Source: Thalassotalea_B piscium_A
Lineage (GTDB): Bacteria > Pseudomonadota > Gammaproteobacteria > Enterobacterales > Alteromonadaceae
NCBI GenBank assembly: GCA_049347715.1
Contig: CP186339.1
Span: 4,154,001-4,218,000, forward strand
Reading direction: 5' to 3'
Length of the DNA: 64,000 nucleotides
Shown here: in pieces, positions 19,703 through 29,523 of the stretch
How the letters are laid out: the number at the start of each line of letters is the position of its first letter
How positions within the stretch are numbered: the stretch's first letter is position 1
Translations under genes and position numbers: made by a program
The notes under the pieces: generated by a model
What the model saw: only the letters and a program-made list of their open reading frames with translations
Told to the model about the DNA's origin: nothing
Database searches by the model: none

Positions 19703-21973
19703 TTAGTTCGAGTGGTACTGATTATTGCTAACGTCTGCCGTATGAGGGCCTTTCGCTTTTAGCTCAATCACGCTTGGTTTATCTGTTTTGATAAAAGTAT
19801 TACCATTAATATGAGTAATAGGTTCACCTACAGTGTGTTCTACTCGAATAATATTACTATTGTTGAAGGTATTATCTTGAACAGTACCTACTTGTACACC
19901 ATGGATATATACACTCGCATTGGCCTTGTTTCGCTTACCTTTGCCAACAGTATTGACAGTATTATTTGTCATGACTAAATGTGGGCCAAAGGTACTCTCA
20001 TCGGTTCCGCCGCGATAAAGCTTAACTAAGGCACCTTCAACATTTTGAAAACGGTTACCTTTTAAGGTGACGTATTCAGCGTTATAAATACCTAAATCTT
20101 CAACTTCTTTATCTAAACGAAGAATATCACCCGTGACAGTTGAGAATTGATTATTGGTTAAGCTAATGTAATCAGCAAAAGCACCTTTACCTGAATCAAA
20201 GAAATGGAAAGAATGATTAATATCCAATCCTTGCACAGTACTGTTTTTCATCACAAATCGATAATTATCAACCATGCCCCATTTCTGAGTACGAATTAAA
20301 GTATTACCAGATGAATCAGGACTTTGACTTCCATCTAACAACAAACCATCAAGAGTTAAACTACCGCCATTGGCAATTTCAAATAAAGAAGTTCTTTGAA
20401 AGCTAAGTTTAGCGCCTCCTTTATTTTTTGCTTTTATAGTTAACGTTTTATCAATTGATATCAGTTTACTGATCTCATAATGACCGTCATTTAACAAGAT
20501 CACATCACCATCGTTTGCTTGTTTAACTGCTGAAAAAAGTACACCTTCCTTAGCGTCAATAACATGTATATCACCTGATGAAAACTCGGTAGATGCAGCA
20601 CGTTTTTCATACCAAACAGGACCGGTTTTAGCTTTAGCAATAGGTGTTAATGAACGACTAACGCCATATTTTTGTTGCGCTGGTGCTACTGGATATAACA
20701 AACCATTTTGCGCACGTTTAAGTGTAATGTCTTGTTTTTCAACTCCTGATACCAGTGACTCAACAACTTGTGTGTTAGCAATGTTATTTGCAAAACGAAT
20801 ACCACTAACATCATCAAACAATGTAAAAGGCTGCTGGCCATTATCATTCACAATAATATTACCTTTAACAACACTGTTGACTGGTGTTGCACTGCGTTCT
20901 TCATCACTACCAGCGGCAAGTTGAATATGCGACACATTATATAAACTATTATTTTCAATAAGCGCATCATCAACTTGGTGATAACGATTTATTGAGGAAT
21001 TTGGCACGCCATTCATTACCGTAAATCCACTACCAAAACGGTAACCAGTTAAGCCTTCCATATAGTTGTTGTTAATACGTTGATGCTTATTAATGACACG
21101 AATACCGCCAGTGTGATCTACACCATTACCAAAAAAAACATTGTCGGTTACTGTATTATAATTACCGTGTCTAAGTGTTAACGTACCGCGTGATTCAAAA
21201 AAGACATTATTTTTAATGGTATTACGACCTGATTTTACCGAGATAATTTCTACTTCACCGTCACAACGATCAAAGTAGTTATTTTCTACACGGGTAAATG
21301 AATCCGTTAATGAATAATGACTTGTACCAATACGTAGCGTTTCACCACCATTTGAACCAAAAATTGGACGAGGACCAAAGTAATTAAAATCAATTAAATG
21401 ATGATTGTTTTGGCTTTCCTTACTATCTAAACGCACTGCCATAGTTACACCTTTATTGCGTTTACCTACTAAGTAACTATGATCGAAACGATTATACTGG
21501 CCATACAATGCGACCCAATAGTCAGATTCTTGTTTGTCAGGATTATTAAAGTTATCAATAACCACTTCAGATACACGTGAGTGATAGGCTAACGTATGTT
21601 TATTTTGACGAAATGAAATAACCGCGCTACTTGGGCTAAAACCATTTTTAAAAACTAAGCCAGACACTACTAAATGTTTACCAGCCAGGCGCAAATTTGA
21701 TTGACCAGAAAGAATAACCTTTCCTTTAGTTTGAGCAGTTAAAGTAATAGGAGAGTCTTGGGTTCCTTCTCCTTTGAATAAAATTTCAAAGTCTTGCCAA
21801 ACACCATTGGCAAGTACAATCTTGTCTCCCGCTTTTACTTTTTTTAAGGCATTTTTATATGCTTGAGGAGAATCAACTAGCCATTGTTGAGCAACTGAAC
21901 TAAAACTAAGCATTGCAGCAAATAAGAATAATGCGGTGAAAATACGCTGTGATAACTTTTGAACTATAAACAT
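19703..21973 (-). CDS. PL6 alginate lyase, two beta-helix domains
   Basis: A 756-residue exported enzyme. The signal peptide is followed by a parallel beta-helix catalytic domain and a second beta-helix domain (about residues 475-750), the layout of AlyGC-type PL6 enzymes. Catalytic K247 in ISVKSGRN and R268 in TLRHGN are 21 residues apart, as in chondroitinase B and AlyGC; NGGETLRIG carries calcium-site residues. It probably splits alginate (polyG or polyMG) in the periplasm or at the outer membrane. The ATG at 21973 is preferred over a TTG at 21988. It is 19 bp upstream of the PL17 gene. Confidence 0.9.
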   Translation of the reverse strand: MFIVQKLSQRIFTALFLFAAMLSFSSVAQQWLVDSPQAYKNALKKVKAGDKIVLANGVWQDFEILFKGEGTQDSPITLTAQTKGKVILSGQSNLRLAGKHLVVSGLVFKNGFSPSSAVISFRQNKHTLAYHSRVSEVVIDNFNNPDKQESDYWVALYGQYNRFDHSYLVGKRNKGVTMAVRLDSKESQNNHHLIDFNYFGPRPIFGSNGGETLRIGTSHYSLTDSFTRVENNYFDRCDGEVEIISVKSGRNTIKNNVFFESRGTLTLRHGNYNTVTDNVFFGNGVDHTGGIRVINKHQRINNNYMEGLTGYRFGSGFTVMNGVPNSSINRYHQVDDALIENNSLYNVSHIQLAAGSDEERSATPVNSVVKGNIIVNDNGQQPFTLFDDVSGIRFANNIANTQVVESLVSGVEKQDITLKRAQNGLLYPVAPAQQKYGVSRSLTPIAKAKTGPVWYEKRAASTEFSSGDIHVIDAKEGVLFSAVKQANDGDVILLNDGHYEISKLISIDKTLTIKAKNKGGAKLSFQRTSLFEIANGGSLTLDGLLLDGSQSPDSSGNTLIRTQKWGMVDNYRFVMKNSTVQGLDINHSFHFFDSGKGAFADYISLTNNQFSTVTGDILRLDKEVEDLGIYNAEYVTLKGNRFQNVEGALVKLYRGGTDESTFGPHLVMTNNTVNTVGKGKRNKANASVYIHGVQVGTVQDNTFNNSNIIRVEHTVGEPITHINGNTFIKTDKPSVIELKAKGPHTADVSNNQYHSN

Positions 21974-22004
21974 AATGAGCTTCTTCAAATATTGATTAAT
22001 AAAA

Positions 22005-22042
22005 GTGGGGCTCTCTCAACTCCTGTAATAGTGAGCCCCTCA
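22005..22042 (-). terminator. Hairpin between TonB receptor and PL6 genes (attenuator-like)
   Basis: GTGGGGCTC / GAGCCCCTCAC arms with a 17-20 base loop lie in the 89-bp gap. There is no strong T tract on the minus strand, so it may reduce rather than end transcription, making receptor mRNA more abundant than lyase mRNA. Confidence 0.6.
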
Positions 22043-22062
22043 CGCTAATTAAATAGCGAGTC

Positions 22063-25000
22063 TTAGAACTTAGCTTTTACACCTAAGTAAAATTTTGCTC
22101 CCGAACGAGAGTAATCCGACACTGTGGTATCGTTACCCCGAGTCATTACTTGCGGTTCGTCTAGTAAGTTAAGAGCTTTTAGCGAAACAGAAACGTTATC
22201 ACTCACTTTATACTTAACATTAAAGTCAAGATAATCACTGTCTTGTACATAGCGATGTGAACGTGAAGGGAATGGTAAGTTATTGGGTTGGAAATACTTA
22301 GAGCGGTACTTGTATAGCACTCGTAATGATAAATCATCACCTTCCCAATAAATTGAAGCAGAAGCCACATTTTTTGAGAAACCAAACAAGTTAGCATCAG
22401 GAACTAAACCTGGGCTACCGACTTCTTCAGAAACAAAATCAGAGCTAGCATAGTTGTACGCAGCCTTAACACCAACCCCGCTCCAAATGCCTGGTAATTC
22501 TGTAAAATGTTTCTGTGCGGTGATTTCAACACCTTTTATAGTTGAAGAATCATCTGAAGTTTGTACTGTGGCATGACTTACATTTGGGAAAACCGTATCA
22601 ACACCATCTAGAGACACTATAATGTCACGATCTTCATTCACACTTTCATAACCACCCACAAAACTCTTATTGTATATAGCAAGGGTTACTGCAGCATCTA
22701 AGCTTGGGTAATACTCTAATGACACATCAAAGTTAGTCGACATGTATGGTTTCATGTGATTACCATTTGCAGAACCACTCGTCACACTTTCAGAGTAATT
22801 ATTATTACACCCTTCATCACCTGAATCGCTTGATGTACAAATGTTATAACTAACACCTGAGGACATCGCATTCATTTGAAAGCGTGACATCGCTCGGTAA
22901 GCCGCAGTTTTAATATACCATTGATCATTTAATTGAAAGGTTAAATTGATACTTGGGAGCACTTTGGTATAGCTTGAATCTAAGGTGACATCTTCTATTT
23001 CACCGGTGACATTAATATCTGTACTATAGGTGCCATCAGGGTTAGTGGTGATATAAACTTTATCACCGTAACCATCTGAATGCGTATCTGTTTTTACAAC
23101 ACGCACACCAACATTACCGGTTACAGGGTATTCACCCCACATGGTATCAATATTTGCCATTGCATAAATAGCGGTAATTTTTTCTTCAACAATACGATCA
23201 GCGCCATCACGACCATCCTCACGTTCACCAATATCATAAAAACTGGTATCACCATTATTGCCAGGAATAACACCTAACATTTGGCCAATAAAGCATTTCG
23301 CATCGTAGGTTACGAAATCACCAGCTCCACCACCTTCTTCATCGAAAAGGCGATCGTTTTGATGATTATTTATACAGTTATTAATAATGCCATTTGTTAA
23401 AGCAACATGACCTGCTACAGCAGCATCATCGGCATCATCCCAATTATTATCAGCTGTATCTGTTGAACCATTGCGTTGGCTACCATCAGTTAGCGTTAAT
23501 GAAACATCATTGGTTTGCTCATCATATAAATTTTCTTCTGAGTAACGAACACCCGCTTTAATACTTGAAAATATGTCGTTATCTAGTACATATTCCACAT
23601 CAAATTTAGCTGCAAAAATCTTATCTTCTCGTTCTTCATGTGTTCTACGGTATTCTTCATAAGCGACACCGTCATCATCTAGAAATGCGTAAATATCTGT
23701 AGGATCAAATACCTCATTCGCATTATAACCAGCATCATTAATACCATTGCGATCATCATCTAACCAAGTTAATGAAGGAACATTGGTATCACGTGCGTCA
23801 AATTCATACTGATAACGGTCTTGCGTTTTAAACTTGGTACGATGACGTACACGATAACGATAAGACTTTGAATAAGACAAGTCACCAGAGAGTTTTAAAT
23901 TATCGGTTGGATAAAAATCGACACTAATACCACCACCATCATAATCATCAACTTGATTACGACTTTCACCTGTTAATTGGGCTTTCGCTTCGCCTTTTGC
24001 GTAAAGCAAGGTGTGATCATCGGCAATAATGTGATCAGATAACTTTCTACGGCGCGTATCAAGACCAAATTCCATACGCTCTTCAGTATATTCTAAGCGT
24101 GAACGTTCATAGTCTAAATTAATATCCCACTGATCTGTAGGTTGCCATTGAAACGTTGCAACTACGTTGCTACGTGAATCTTCATCTTCCCCTGTACGCC
24201 AATAAGCATCATTAGGAACATAAAAAATTGAACTTTGATCAAAATCAGCAAGGTCGGTATCTCGACCTAAATAAGGTTTGCTGTTTTGACGACCACTTGA
24301 AACGCCTTGGTCACCATCTTCACAGTCACCACTACCATTTTCAAGTGCATTACCTGCAGCATCGCGTAATGCACATGCTTGCATTTGTGAACTACCACCA
24401 TAGTTTTCTTCTGGATTTGAATCATCTGAAGAAACGAAACCTAAGGTAAAACCCATATTGCCATAGTCTTCTGTTTCCCAGCTTCTGACTGTAGAAATAA
24501 CAAATTTACTACCCCAAGGATTAACATTAGCGCCTTCAACATCACTATAATAATCGTTATATATACCTGTAGCTTCAACCGTTGTTTCATTTTTACCATA
24601 ATCGATAGCATGTAATGAATTCACATCTATGGTACCTGAAGTGCCACCTTCAACTAAATCTGCTTGTTGAGATTTATAAATGACAATTTTATCTACTAAA
24701 TCCGAAGGGAATTTTTTAAAATTAACCGCGCGTCCTGGACCAGCATTCGTAATGGTTCGCCCATTAAATGTTGAATAACCCCAATAAGAACCTAAACCAC
24801 GAATGGAGATCTCATTTTGACTACCTTTTAAACGGTGGCTTGAAGCCCCTGAAACATTTTCAATAATATCGGCTAAAGATAAGCCAGGTAAATCACCGAA
24901 GTCTGCAGCCGCAATGGCATCTACAATAGCTGCCGTATTTTTCTTTTCATTTAGTGAACGAGTCATAGTACCGCGCATTCCACGCACTTCTATCACTTCT

Positions 25001-25161
25001 ATTTCACCTTTAGTATTTTTTACTTCTATCTTACTTGCTTGTTCTTCAAAAGCACTTACCGGTAAACTTACCATTACCGCCAGCGCTGAACCTACTACAA
25101 CGGCTTTCGGTGTTAGATAATGAGTCATTTTAAGCGCGTGACTAATTTTAGTTAATTTCAC
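22063..25161 (-). CDS. TonB-dependent receptor, probable alginate oligosaccharide porin
   Basis: A 1032-residue outer membrane receptor: signal peptide (to about residue 38, ending VSAFEEQ), an EVIEVRGMRG TonB-box-like segment near 55-65, a plug domain with SIRGLGSYWGYSTFNGR, and a 22-strand barrel ending in an aromatic-like ...FYLGVKAKF. Size and plug resemble the large proteobacterial carbohydrate receptors. The first gene of the alginate operon, it should import oligoalginate. It starts at a GTG with GGGGGGA 7 bases upstream. The divergent FadR-type regulator suggests substrate-responsive control. Confidence 0.9.
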   Translation of the reverse strand: MKLTKISHALKMTHYLTPKAVVVGSALAVMVSLPVSAFEEQASKIEVKNTKGEIEVIEVRGMRGTMTRSLNEKKNTAAIVDAIAAADFGDLPGLSLADIIENVSGASSHRLKGSQNEISIRGLGSYWGYSTFNGRTITNAGPGRAVNFKKFPSDLVDKIVIYKSQQADLVEGGTSGTIDVNSLHAIDYGKNETTVEATGIYNDYYSDVEGANVNPWGSKFVISTVRSWETEDYGNMGFTLGFVSSDDSNPEENYGGSSQMQACALRDAAGNALENGSGDCEDGDQGVSSGRQNSKPYLGRDTDLADFDQSSIFYVPNDAYWRTGEDEDSRSNVVATFQWQPTDQWDINLDYERSRLEYTEERMEFGLDTRRRKLSDHIIADDHTLLYAKGEAKAQLTGESRNQVDDYDGGGISVDFYPTDNLKLSGDLSYSKSYRYRVRHRTKFKTQDRYQYEFDARDTNVPSLTWLDDDRNGINDAGYNANEVFDPTDIYAFLDDDGVAYEEYRRTHEEREDKIFAAKFDVEYVLDNDIFSSIKAGVRYSEENLYDEQTNDVSLTLTDGSQRNGSTDTADNNWDDADDAAVAGHVALTNGIINNCINNHQNDRLFDEEGGGAGDFVTYDAKCFIGQMLGVIPGNNGDTSFYDIGEREDGRDGADRIVEEKITAIYAMANIDTMWGEYPVTGNVGVRVVKTDTHSDGYGDKVYITTNPDGTYSTDINVTGEIEDVTLDSSYTKVLPSINLTFQLNDQWYIKTAAYRAMSRFQMNAMSSGVSYNICTSSDSGDEGCNNNYSESVTSGSANGNHMKPYMSTNFDVSLEYYPSLDAAVTLAIYNKSFVGGYESVNEDRDIIVSLDGVDTVFPNVSHATVQTSDDSSTIKGVEITAQKHFTELPGIWSGVGVKAAYNYASSDFVSEEVGSPGLVPDANLFGFSKNVASASIYWEGDDLSLRVLYKYRSKYFQPNNLPFPSRSHRYVQDSDYLDFNVKYKVSDNVSVSLKALNLLDEPQVMTRGNDTTVSDYSRSGAKFYLGVKAKF

Positions 25162-25481
25162 GTTCCATCCCCCCAGATTTTTTTATAGCTTTGCTATTTA
25201 TTTTTTATAGTTTTCTGTTCAACAAATAAATTAAATGAACAGTCACTTGACTCAAATTTAACCAATTGTTATTACCGGTGTCAACCATTTTGTTATACCA
25301 ATTACATTTATAGCTCTCGCATTATTATTACCAATGATTTGACAAGTCGATTGAGAACACTATATTGTTAATACCAAACATTATGACAATTATCAGTTTT
25401 GTTATAATATTTTGCCATGTTCGATATTACTCGTTATGATATCGTAGTTACCAATATATAGGCTTTAACCAAGGATAAATC
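25162..25481. promoter_or_regulatory. Divergent promoter region of the alginate locus
   Basis: A 320-bp AT-rich gap between the TonB receptor operon and the regulator gene. It contains several ACCAA/TTGGT half-sites (around 25261, 25297, 25328, 25372 and 25450) and one full FadR-family consensus site listed separately. Promoters for both directions must lie here; no single -35/-10 pair stands out. Confidence 0.6.
25290..25300. promoter_or_regulatory. Candidate operator of the FadR-family regulator
   Basis: TTGTTATACCA fits the FadR-subfamily GntR consensus TNGTNNNACNA on both strands. It is preceded by TGTCAACCATTT, and a near copy (TGTCAACCAATT) precedes the matching site upstream of the DEH reductase gene. 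Confidence 0.5.
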
Positions 25482-26228
25482 ATGAGCAGTCGCCGGTTGT
25501 TTTGGCATATAGTCGATAAAATAGAATCTTCGATAAACAAAGGAGAATATCTTGCTGGAAGTCGCTTACCACCAGAGCGAGAACTAGCAGAAAAGCTTAA
25601 TGTAAGTAGACCTACCATTCGAGAAGCCATCATTGCCCTCGAAGTAAGGGGCCGTGTGGAAGTAAAAACGGGCTCTGGTGTCTATGTATTGGCATCAACA
25701 AGTCATACGCAAGATCAAGTAAAGGTAAATGCATTTGAAGTGACTCAAGCAAGAGCACTTATTGAAGGCGAAGTCGCTGCCATGGCGGCAACCACTATTA
25801 CTGAAACAGAATTAAAACAGCTAAAGCAAACGCTTATAGCTATGGAAAACAATACTAACGTAGAAAAAGCGGATAAAGAATTCCATCAAATTATTGCTAA
25901 TGCCACCCGCAATAGTGCGATGATTTTATCAGTAGAAAACTTATGGGCGCTTCGCTCTTCTACTGAGGAAATAGTCAAAGATTATGCCAGCGTTTGTAAT
26001 AAAGATAATGCAAAAACCATCGCTGAACATAATGCTATTTACCAAGCACTAAAATCTAAAGATGCGACCCAAGCACGTATTGCCATGCATAAGCATTTTA
26101 ATCGATTAATCAATACATTATTTGATGAGGCGGAGACAAGAGCACTAGAAGAAATTCGCCGTAAAAACAGTGAAAAACGTGGTCTTTACTCTTTAACAAA
26201 TATATTAAAAACAAGCCCTTCCAACTAG
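25482..26228 (+). CDS. FadR-subfamily GntR transcriptional regulator of the alginate locus
   Basis: A 248-residue protein with an N-terminal winged helix (residues about 10-70, including LPPERELAEKLNVSRPTIREAIIALE) and a C-terminal FCD all-helical ligand domain. Its metal-site-like histidines include those at EFHQIIA, IAEHNAIYQAL and MHKHFNRL. Regulators of this type respond to uronate or KDG-type acids. Divergent placement beside the TonB receptor makes it the likely local repressor. An AAGGA ribosome site is 8 bases before the ATG. Confidence 0.9.
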   Translation: MSSRRLFWHIVDKIESSINKGEYLAGSRLPPERELAEKLNVSRPTIREAIIALEVRGRVEVKTGSGVYVLASTSHTQDQVKVNAFEVTQARALIEGEVAAMAATTITETELKQLKQTLIAMENNTNVEKADKEFHQIIANATRNSAMILSVENLWALRSSTEEIVKDYASVCNKDNAKTIAEHNAIYQALKSKDATQARIAMHKHFNRLINTLFDEAETRALEEIRRKNSEKRGLYSLTNILKTSPSN

Positions 26229-26542
26229 GTTTTCCTTACTCATAGAAATTATATCAACTTGGATGTTAACCCTAACATTCAAGTTTATTATATTTAATCA
26301 CCCCCTAAAGCGCATTTTCATGTAGCTGTGCTAAACGCTATTGTTTAAAAATAAACCTACAGGGCTTTAGCGCTATTACATAAAAACACAACTTAGATAG
26401 TCTCCCTGAACCCTGAACATAAAAAAACCTCTCATATGAGAGGCTGTTCATTGCCAAGTACTTACTAGGACTTATGCACACGTTATATTTAATAAATAGA
26501 AATACGACATGTACAGATATTCTTTATTAAGTCACTTTTTAG
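26229..26542. other. Intergenic region, terminator only
   Basis: A 314-bp gap between two convergent genes. Apart from the inverted repeat at 26428-26443 nothing was recognised. Confidence 0.6.
26421..26443 (-). terminator. Rho-independent terminator of the DEH reductase gene
   Basis: The perfect palindrome CCTCTCATATGAGAGG is followed by seven T on the minus strand. Confidence 0.8.
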
Positions 26543-27421
26543 TTATTTTTCTAATTTCAAAAAATAATCAAAAATTTCAGGTACATTACCATTCCCCATG
26601 CCAGCATCAAATGCAGCTTGAAGATTAGCGGAAGTACCTTCAGCGATCTGTGCTCTAGTACCTAAATCATTAACCATTTCAAGGAAATAACCTAAATCTT
26701 TATTGGCGTTGCTAATAGAGAAACCTAAATCACTCACACCATCAACAGCATAGTTTTTACAAAAATGCATAAAAGGGGAATTTGACGGTCCAGTAGACAT
26801 AATTTCAAAAAGCTGTTGGCGATCAACGCCGGCTTTATCTGCTACAGCAAAAGCCTGTGACATGGCACAAACAGTAGTCATTCCCATAAAATTATTAATC
26901 AGCTTAGTTGTATGACCCGCACCTAAAGCACCTAAGTAAAAAACGTTTTCGCCCTGCATTTCAAGAATTGGTTTTACTTTATCAAAGTTAGCTAGATCAC
27001 CAGCAGCCATAATATTAAGTAAACCATCTTTCGCATGAGCAGGAGTCCGACCTAGAGGAGCGTCAACCATACCTGCACCTTTTTTAGCAAGGTCAGCACC
27101 AATTTTACGTGTAGATGCAGGAATTGAGGTACCAAAATCAACTAATACAGCACCTTCTTTGATGCCCGCCAAAATACCATCTTCTGCATAAACAAGTTTT
27201 TCGACAACCGCAGAAGTAGTAAGGCAAAGCATTACAATATCACTAGCCGCAGCCAATTCAGCAGCTGACTTTGCTTCTGTAGCACCACGAGCAACAACAG
27301 CAGCAACAGCATCCTTATTAAGATCCATTACAATCGGCGTAAAGCCTTTTTTTTGTAGGTTTTCAACCATGTTACTGCCCATAAGGCCTAGCCCGATGAA
27401 ACCTATAGTAGGTTTTGTCAT
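26543..27421 (-). CDS. DEH reductase of the 3-hydroxyisobutyrate dehydrogenase family (DehR-like)
   Basis: A 292-residue NAD(P)-dependent oxidoreductase. The Rossmann GLGLMG is at residues 10-15, DFGTSIPAST and DAPLGRTPAHAKDG are substrate-region motifs, and the catalytic lysine is K173 in GHTTKLINN. GarR/HIBADH relatives reduce semialdehydes. In marine alginate degraders such as Vibrio splendidus a member of this family (DehR) reduces DEH to KDG. The location beside the alginate operon and a shared operator-like site support the DehR role, feeding KDG kinase; plain GarR activity is the alternative. The ribosome site is TAGGAG. Confidence 0.85.
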   Translation of the reverse strand: MTKPTIGFIGLGLMGSNMVENLQKKGFTPIVMDLNKDAVAAVVARGATEAKSAAELAAASDIVMLCLTTSAVVEKLVYAEDGILAGIKEGAVLVDFGTSIPASTRKIGADLAKKGAGMVDAPLGRTPAHAKDGLLNIMAAGDLANFDKVKPILEMQGENVFYLGALGAGHTTKLINNFMGMTTVCAMSQAFAVADKAGVDRQQLFEIMSTGPSNSPFMHFCKNYAVDGVSDLGFSISNANKDLGYFLEMVNDLGTRAQIAEGTSANLQAAFDAGMGNGNVPEIFDYFLKLEK

Positions 27422-27708
27422 ATCTAACTCCTAAATAAATTGCTGTATGTTTATCTGAAAATGAAAATTCAACTAAGGCTCATATTAATGTCTGATATAA
27501 CTAACCAGTGGTTCTCACTTTTGTGGACCAATTTAGTTAAAAAGCATCGCTCAAAGAGAGACATACTTTTATTTTTCCATAAGAGGCACTTACTGTGGCT
27601 CAATGAAAATAGTATAAACCTTTATTTACAAGTCAATTGCTAACAGAACCAACCTGTATAACCAAATGGTAATTAAGTAGCCTTCGATTGTCAACCAATT
27701 AATAATAT

Positions 27709-27719
27709 TGGTATTACAA
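27709..27719. promoter_or_regulatory. Candidate FadR-type operator upstream of the DEH reductase gene
   Basis: TGGTATTACAA matches TNGTNNNACNA and sits within the inverted repeat ACCAAT-N7-ATTGGT. It is preceded by TGTCAACCAATT as at the receptor promoter. It lies about 290 bp upstream of the start codon, rather far for direct repression unless the promoter is distant. Confidence 0.45.
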
Positions 27720-27768
27720 TAGAAAGATAACCTATGAAGTACAGATTGCAAATTAACTGACACACAGC

Positions 27769-27802
27769 AAAAAACCCACTAGCCTTCATAACTTATGGCT
27801 AG
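27769..27802 (-). terminator. Terminator of the enoyl-CoA hydratase-like gene
   Basis: CTAGCC / GGCTAG arms are extended by weaker pairing and followed by six T on the minus strand. Confidence 0.65.
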
Positions 27803-27854
27803 CGAGAGGGGATTAGATACTTACTTTATGAAGAAGAAAAAGAAGAAGAAGAGA

Positions 27855-28680
27855 TTACCAAAATTTTCTGCCGGAAAATGGCTTAGGCTTATCTGGGTTT
27901 TGTTGATTATAGGTTTTAATTTTTTGATTTTTACCAAACATAATACAAATTTGATAATACGATTCTCTAAATAAAGCCATACCGGGTGAAGAGAACCAAC
28001 TTTTATTATAAAGCTTTTTACAACCCGCTATGCTGTCAGGGGATTGCTTAATAAATGATGAAACTAATTTTTGCGCTACTTCTTCAGGCTTTTTATCGAC
28101 ATGACTGGCCAAGCCGATGGCATGAGCTTCTACTCCCGAAATGATTTTGGCCGTCATTGCCAACTCTTTAACCACACTCAGGTTAAGCTTTTCTCTAAAG
28201 GCTAAGGTTCCTCCCATATCAGGTATCAATCCCCAGCGACCTTCCATTATCGAAAATTCAGCTTCTGAATGCGCTACAACAAAATCAGCCCCCAATGCTA
28301 TTTGCAAACCGCCACCCCAACACTTACCTTTGATGACAGCTATAACAGGTACCGGAATATCACGCCAACCTGTAGAAACTCGTTGAGCCAAATTTGACTG
28401 CCAAGGCAGCCATTTAAATAATAAGCGAAAGGCATTTAAATAATAAGCGAAAGGCATTTATTGATGACGAAAAAACTGATTTAACATCAAGTCCAGAGCA
28501 AAAATTATCACCCTCAGCGGTGAGAATAACTGCACGCAAAGAACGATTTTTTTTAAGTTGCTTAATAACCTTATCGATAGCAATAAACATAGCCATATCT
28601 AGAGCATTTAACTTTTCAGGGCGTGCTAACATGACGTAAGCAACATTATCTTCTATTGATAACTTTATTCTATTATTCAT
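27855..28680 (-). pseudogene. Enoyl-CoA hydratase/isomerase family gene, frameshifted by a 22-bp tandem duplication
   Basis: Two overlapping frames together encode a crotonase-fold protein. The N-terminal part (from the ATG at 28680) has VAYVMLARPEKLNALDMAMF and AEGDNFCSGLDVKSVF. The C-terminal part has PVIAVIKGKCWGGGLQIALGADF and the EGRWGLIPDMGGT segment, as in enoyl-CoA hydratase-related proteins. The break lies exactly in a 22-bp unit present twice in tandem at 28411-28432 and 28433-28454. Deleting one unit joins ...INAFRLLFK to WLPWQSNLAQ... and restores an intact 267-residue protein. It is therefore a recent pseudogene or a reversible on/off switch. Confidence 0.9.
28411..28454. repeat. 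22-bp perfect tandem duplication (two copies)
   Basis: Unit one is 28411-28432 and unit two is 28433-28454, identical over 22 bases, followed by a 6-base start of a third unit. Because 22 is not a multiple of 3, the duplication shifts the reading frame of the hydratase gene. Confidence 0.97.
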
Positions 28681-28990
28681 TTTATAAACGCAGTGGTTAG
28701 ACCAGACGGTTAAGCTAACTAAAATTTGATTAAAAGAAAAGGGTTCTTTATCTGATAGCACAACCTTTCATTGTTGATATACAGTGAAATAATTGAATCT
28801 GCTGCCTACAAAATACCAAGAATATTACTCTTTTAATCGCTGTTTTCTGAAATTTTTACACCATTGATAGCCTTTAACATTACTGATAATCTATAACCGC
28901 ATCAAAGATACAAGCCCAATTGTTTATATAGGCTATTAAGTTGTTAGTCATTTTAGATTCTTAATAATTAAAACATCTATAATAGGATTA

Positions 28991-29503
28991 ATGATGGATA
29001 CGCCAATACACAATTGCGAAGGAGGTTGCGCCTGTGGATTCTTACGCTACCAAATCAACTCTCACCCATTAATTACACACTGTTGTCATTGCCGATACTG
29101 TCAACGCCAAACAGGTAGTGCATTTGCTATCAATGCTCTTTTGGAAACAAATAAAGTAAAAGTAATTAGCGGAACAGTGGAGCAATTAGTGACCCAATCC
29201 CCCAGTGGAAGAGGGCAAATAATCTCACGCTGCCCTCGGTGTAAAGTCGCTGTTTGGAGTAACTATTACATGGGGGGAATAAAAGAAATGATACGTTTTA
29301 TTCGTGTTGGTACTCTTGATAACCCCGATCAATTTCAACCGGACGTACATATCTACACAGAATCAAAGCAACCTTGGATAAACTTACCCGCTGATGCCTT
29401 AGTTTTTAGTAAATTCTATGATTATAAAAAGACATGGACCCCTAAAAATGAAACAATCAGACTGTTATTGCTCGAAAAAGCTCACGCGGCAACAAATACT
29501 TAA
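28991..29503 (+). CDS. GFA (glutathione-dependent formaldehyde-activating) family protein
   Basis: A 170-residue protein of the GFA/CENP-V zinc-binding fold. Cysteine ligands are arranged as GGCACGFLRY near the start, HCCHCRYCQRQTGSAF, and CPRCKVAVW in the second half. Family members are small zinc proteins, often of unknown substrate; the name derives from Gfa of Paracoccus. The start could be the ATG at 28991 or 28994, with AGGA just upstream. The NTF2-like exported protein gene follows 20 bp later on the same strand, so co-transcription is likely. Confidence 0.85.
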   Translation: MMDTPIHNCEGGCACGFLRYQINSHPLITHCCHCRYCQRQTGSAFAINALLETNKVKVISGTVEQLVTQSPSGRGQIISRCPRCKVAVWSNYYMGGIKEMIRFIRVGTLDNPDQFQPDVHIYTESKQPWINLPADALVFSKFYDYKKTWTPKNETIRLLLLEKAHAATNT

Positions 29504-29523
29504 TTAAATGGAGTTACAATCTT

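Larger units (their letters stand above)
27422..27854. other. Intergenic region with reductase promoter
   Basis: A 433-bp gap. It holds the regulatory segment of the DEH reductase gene, a candidate operator at 27709-27719, a terminator at 27769-27802, and an AG-rich GAA-like tract at 27826-27855. A 67-codon open frame on the plus strand at 27440 has no ribosome site or recognisable features and is not called. Confidence 0.6.

Noticed and set aside
27440..27643. 67-codon plus-strand open frame downstream of the DEH reductase start
   Set aside because: No ribosome site, no recognisable composition, and it lies in the promoter region of the divergent gene.
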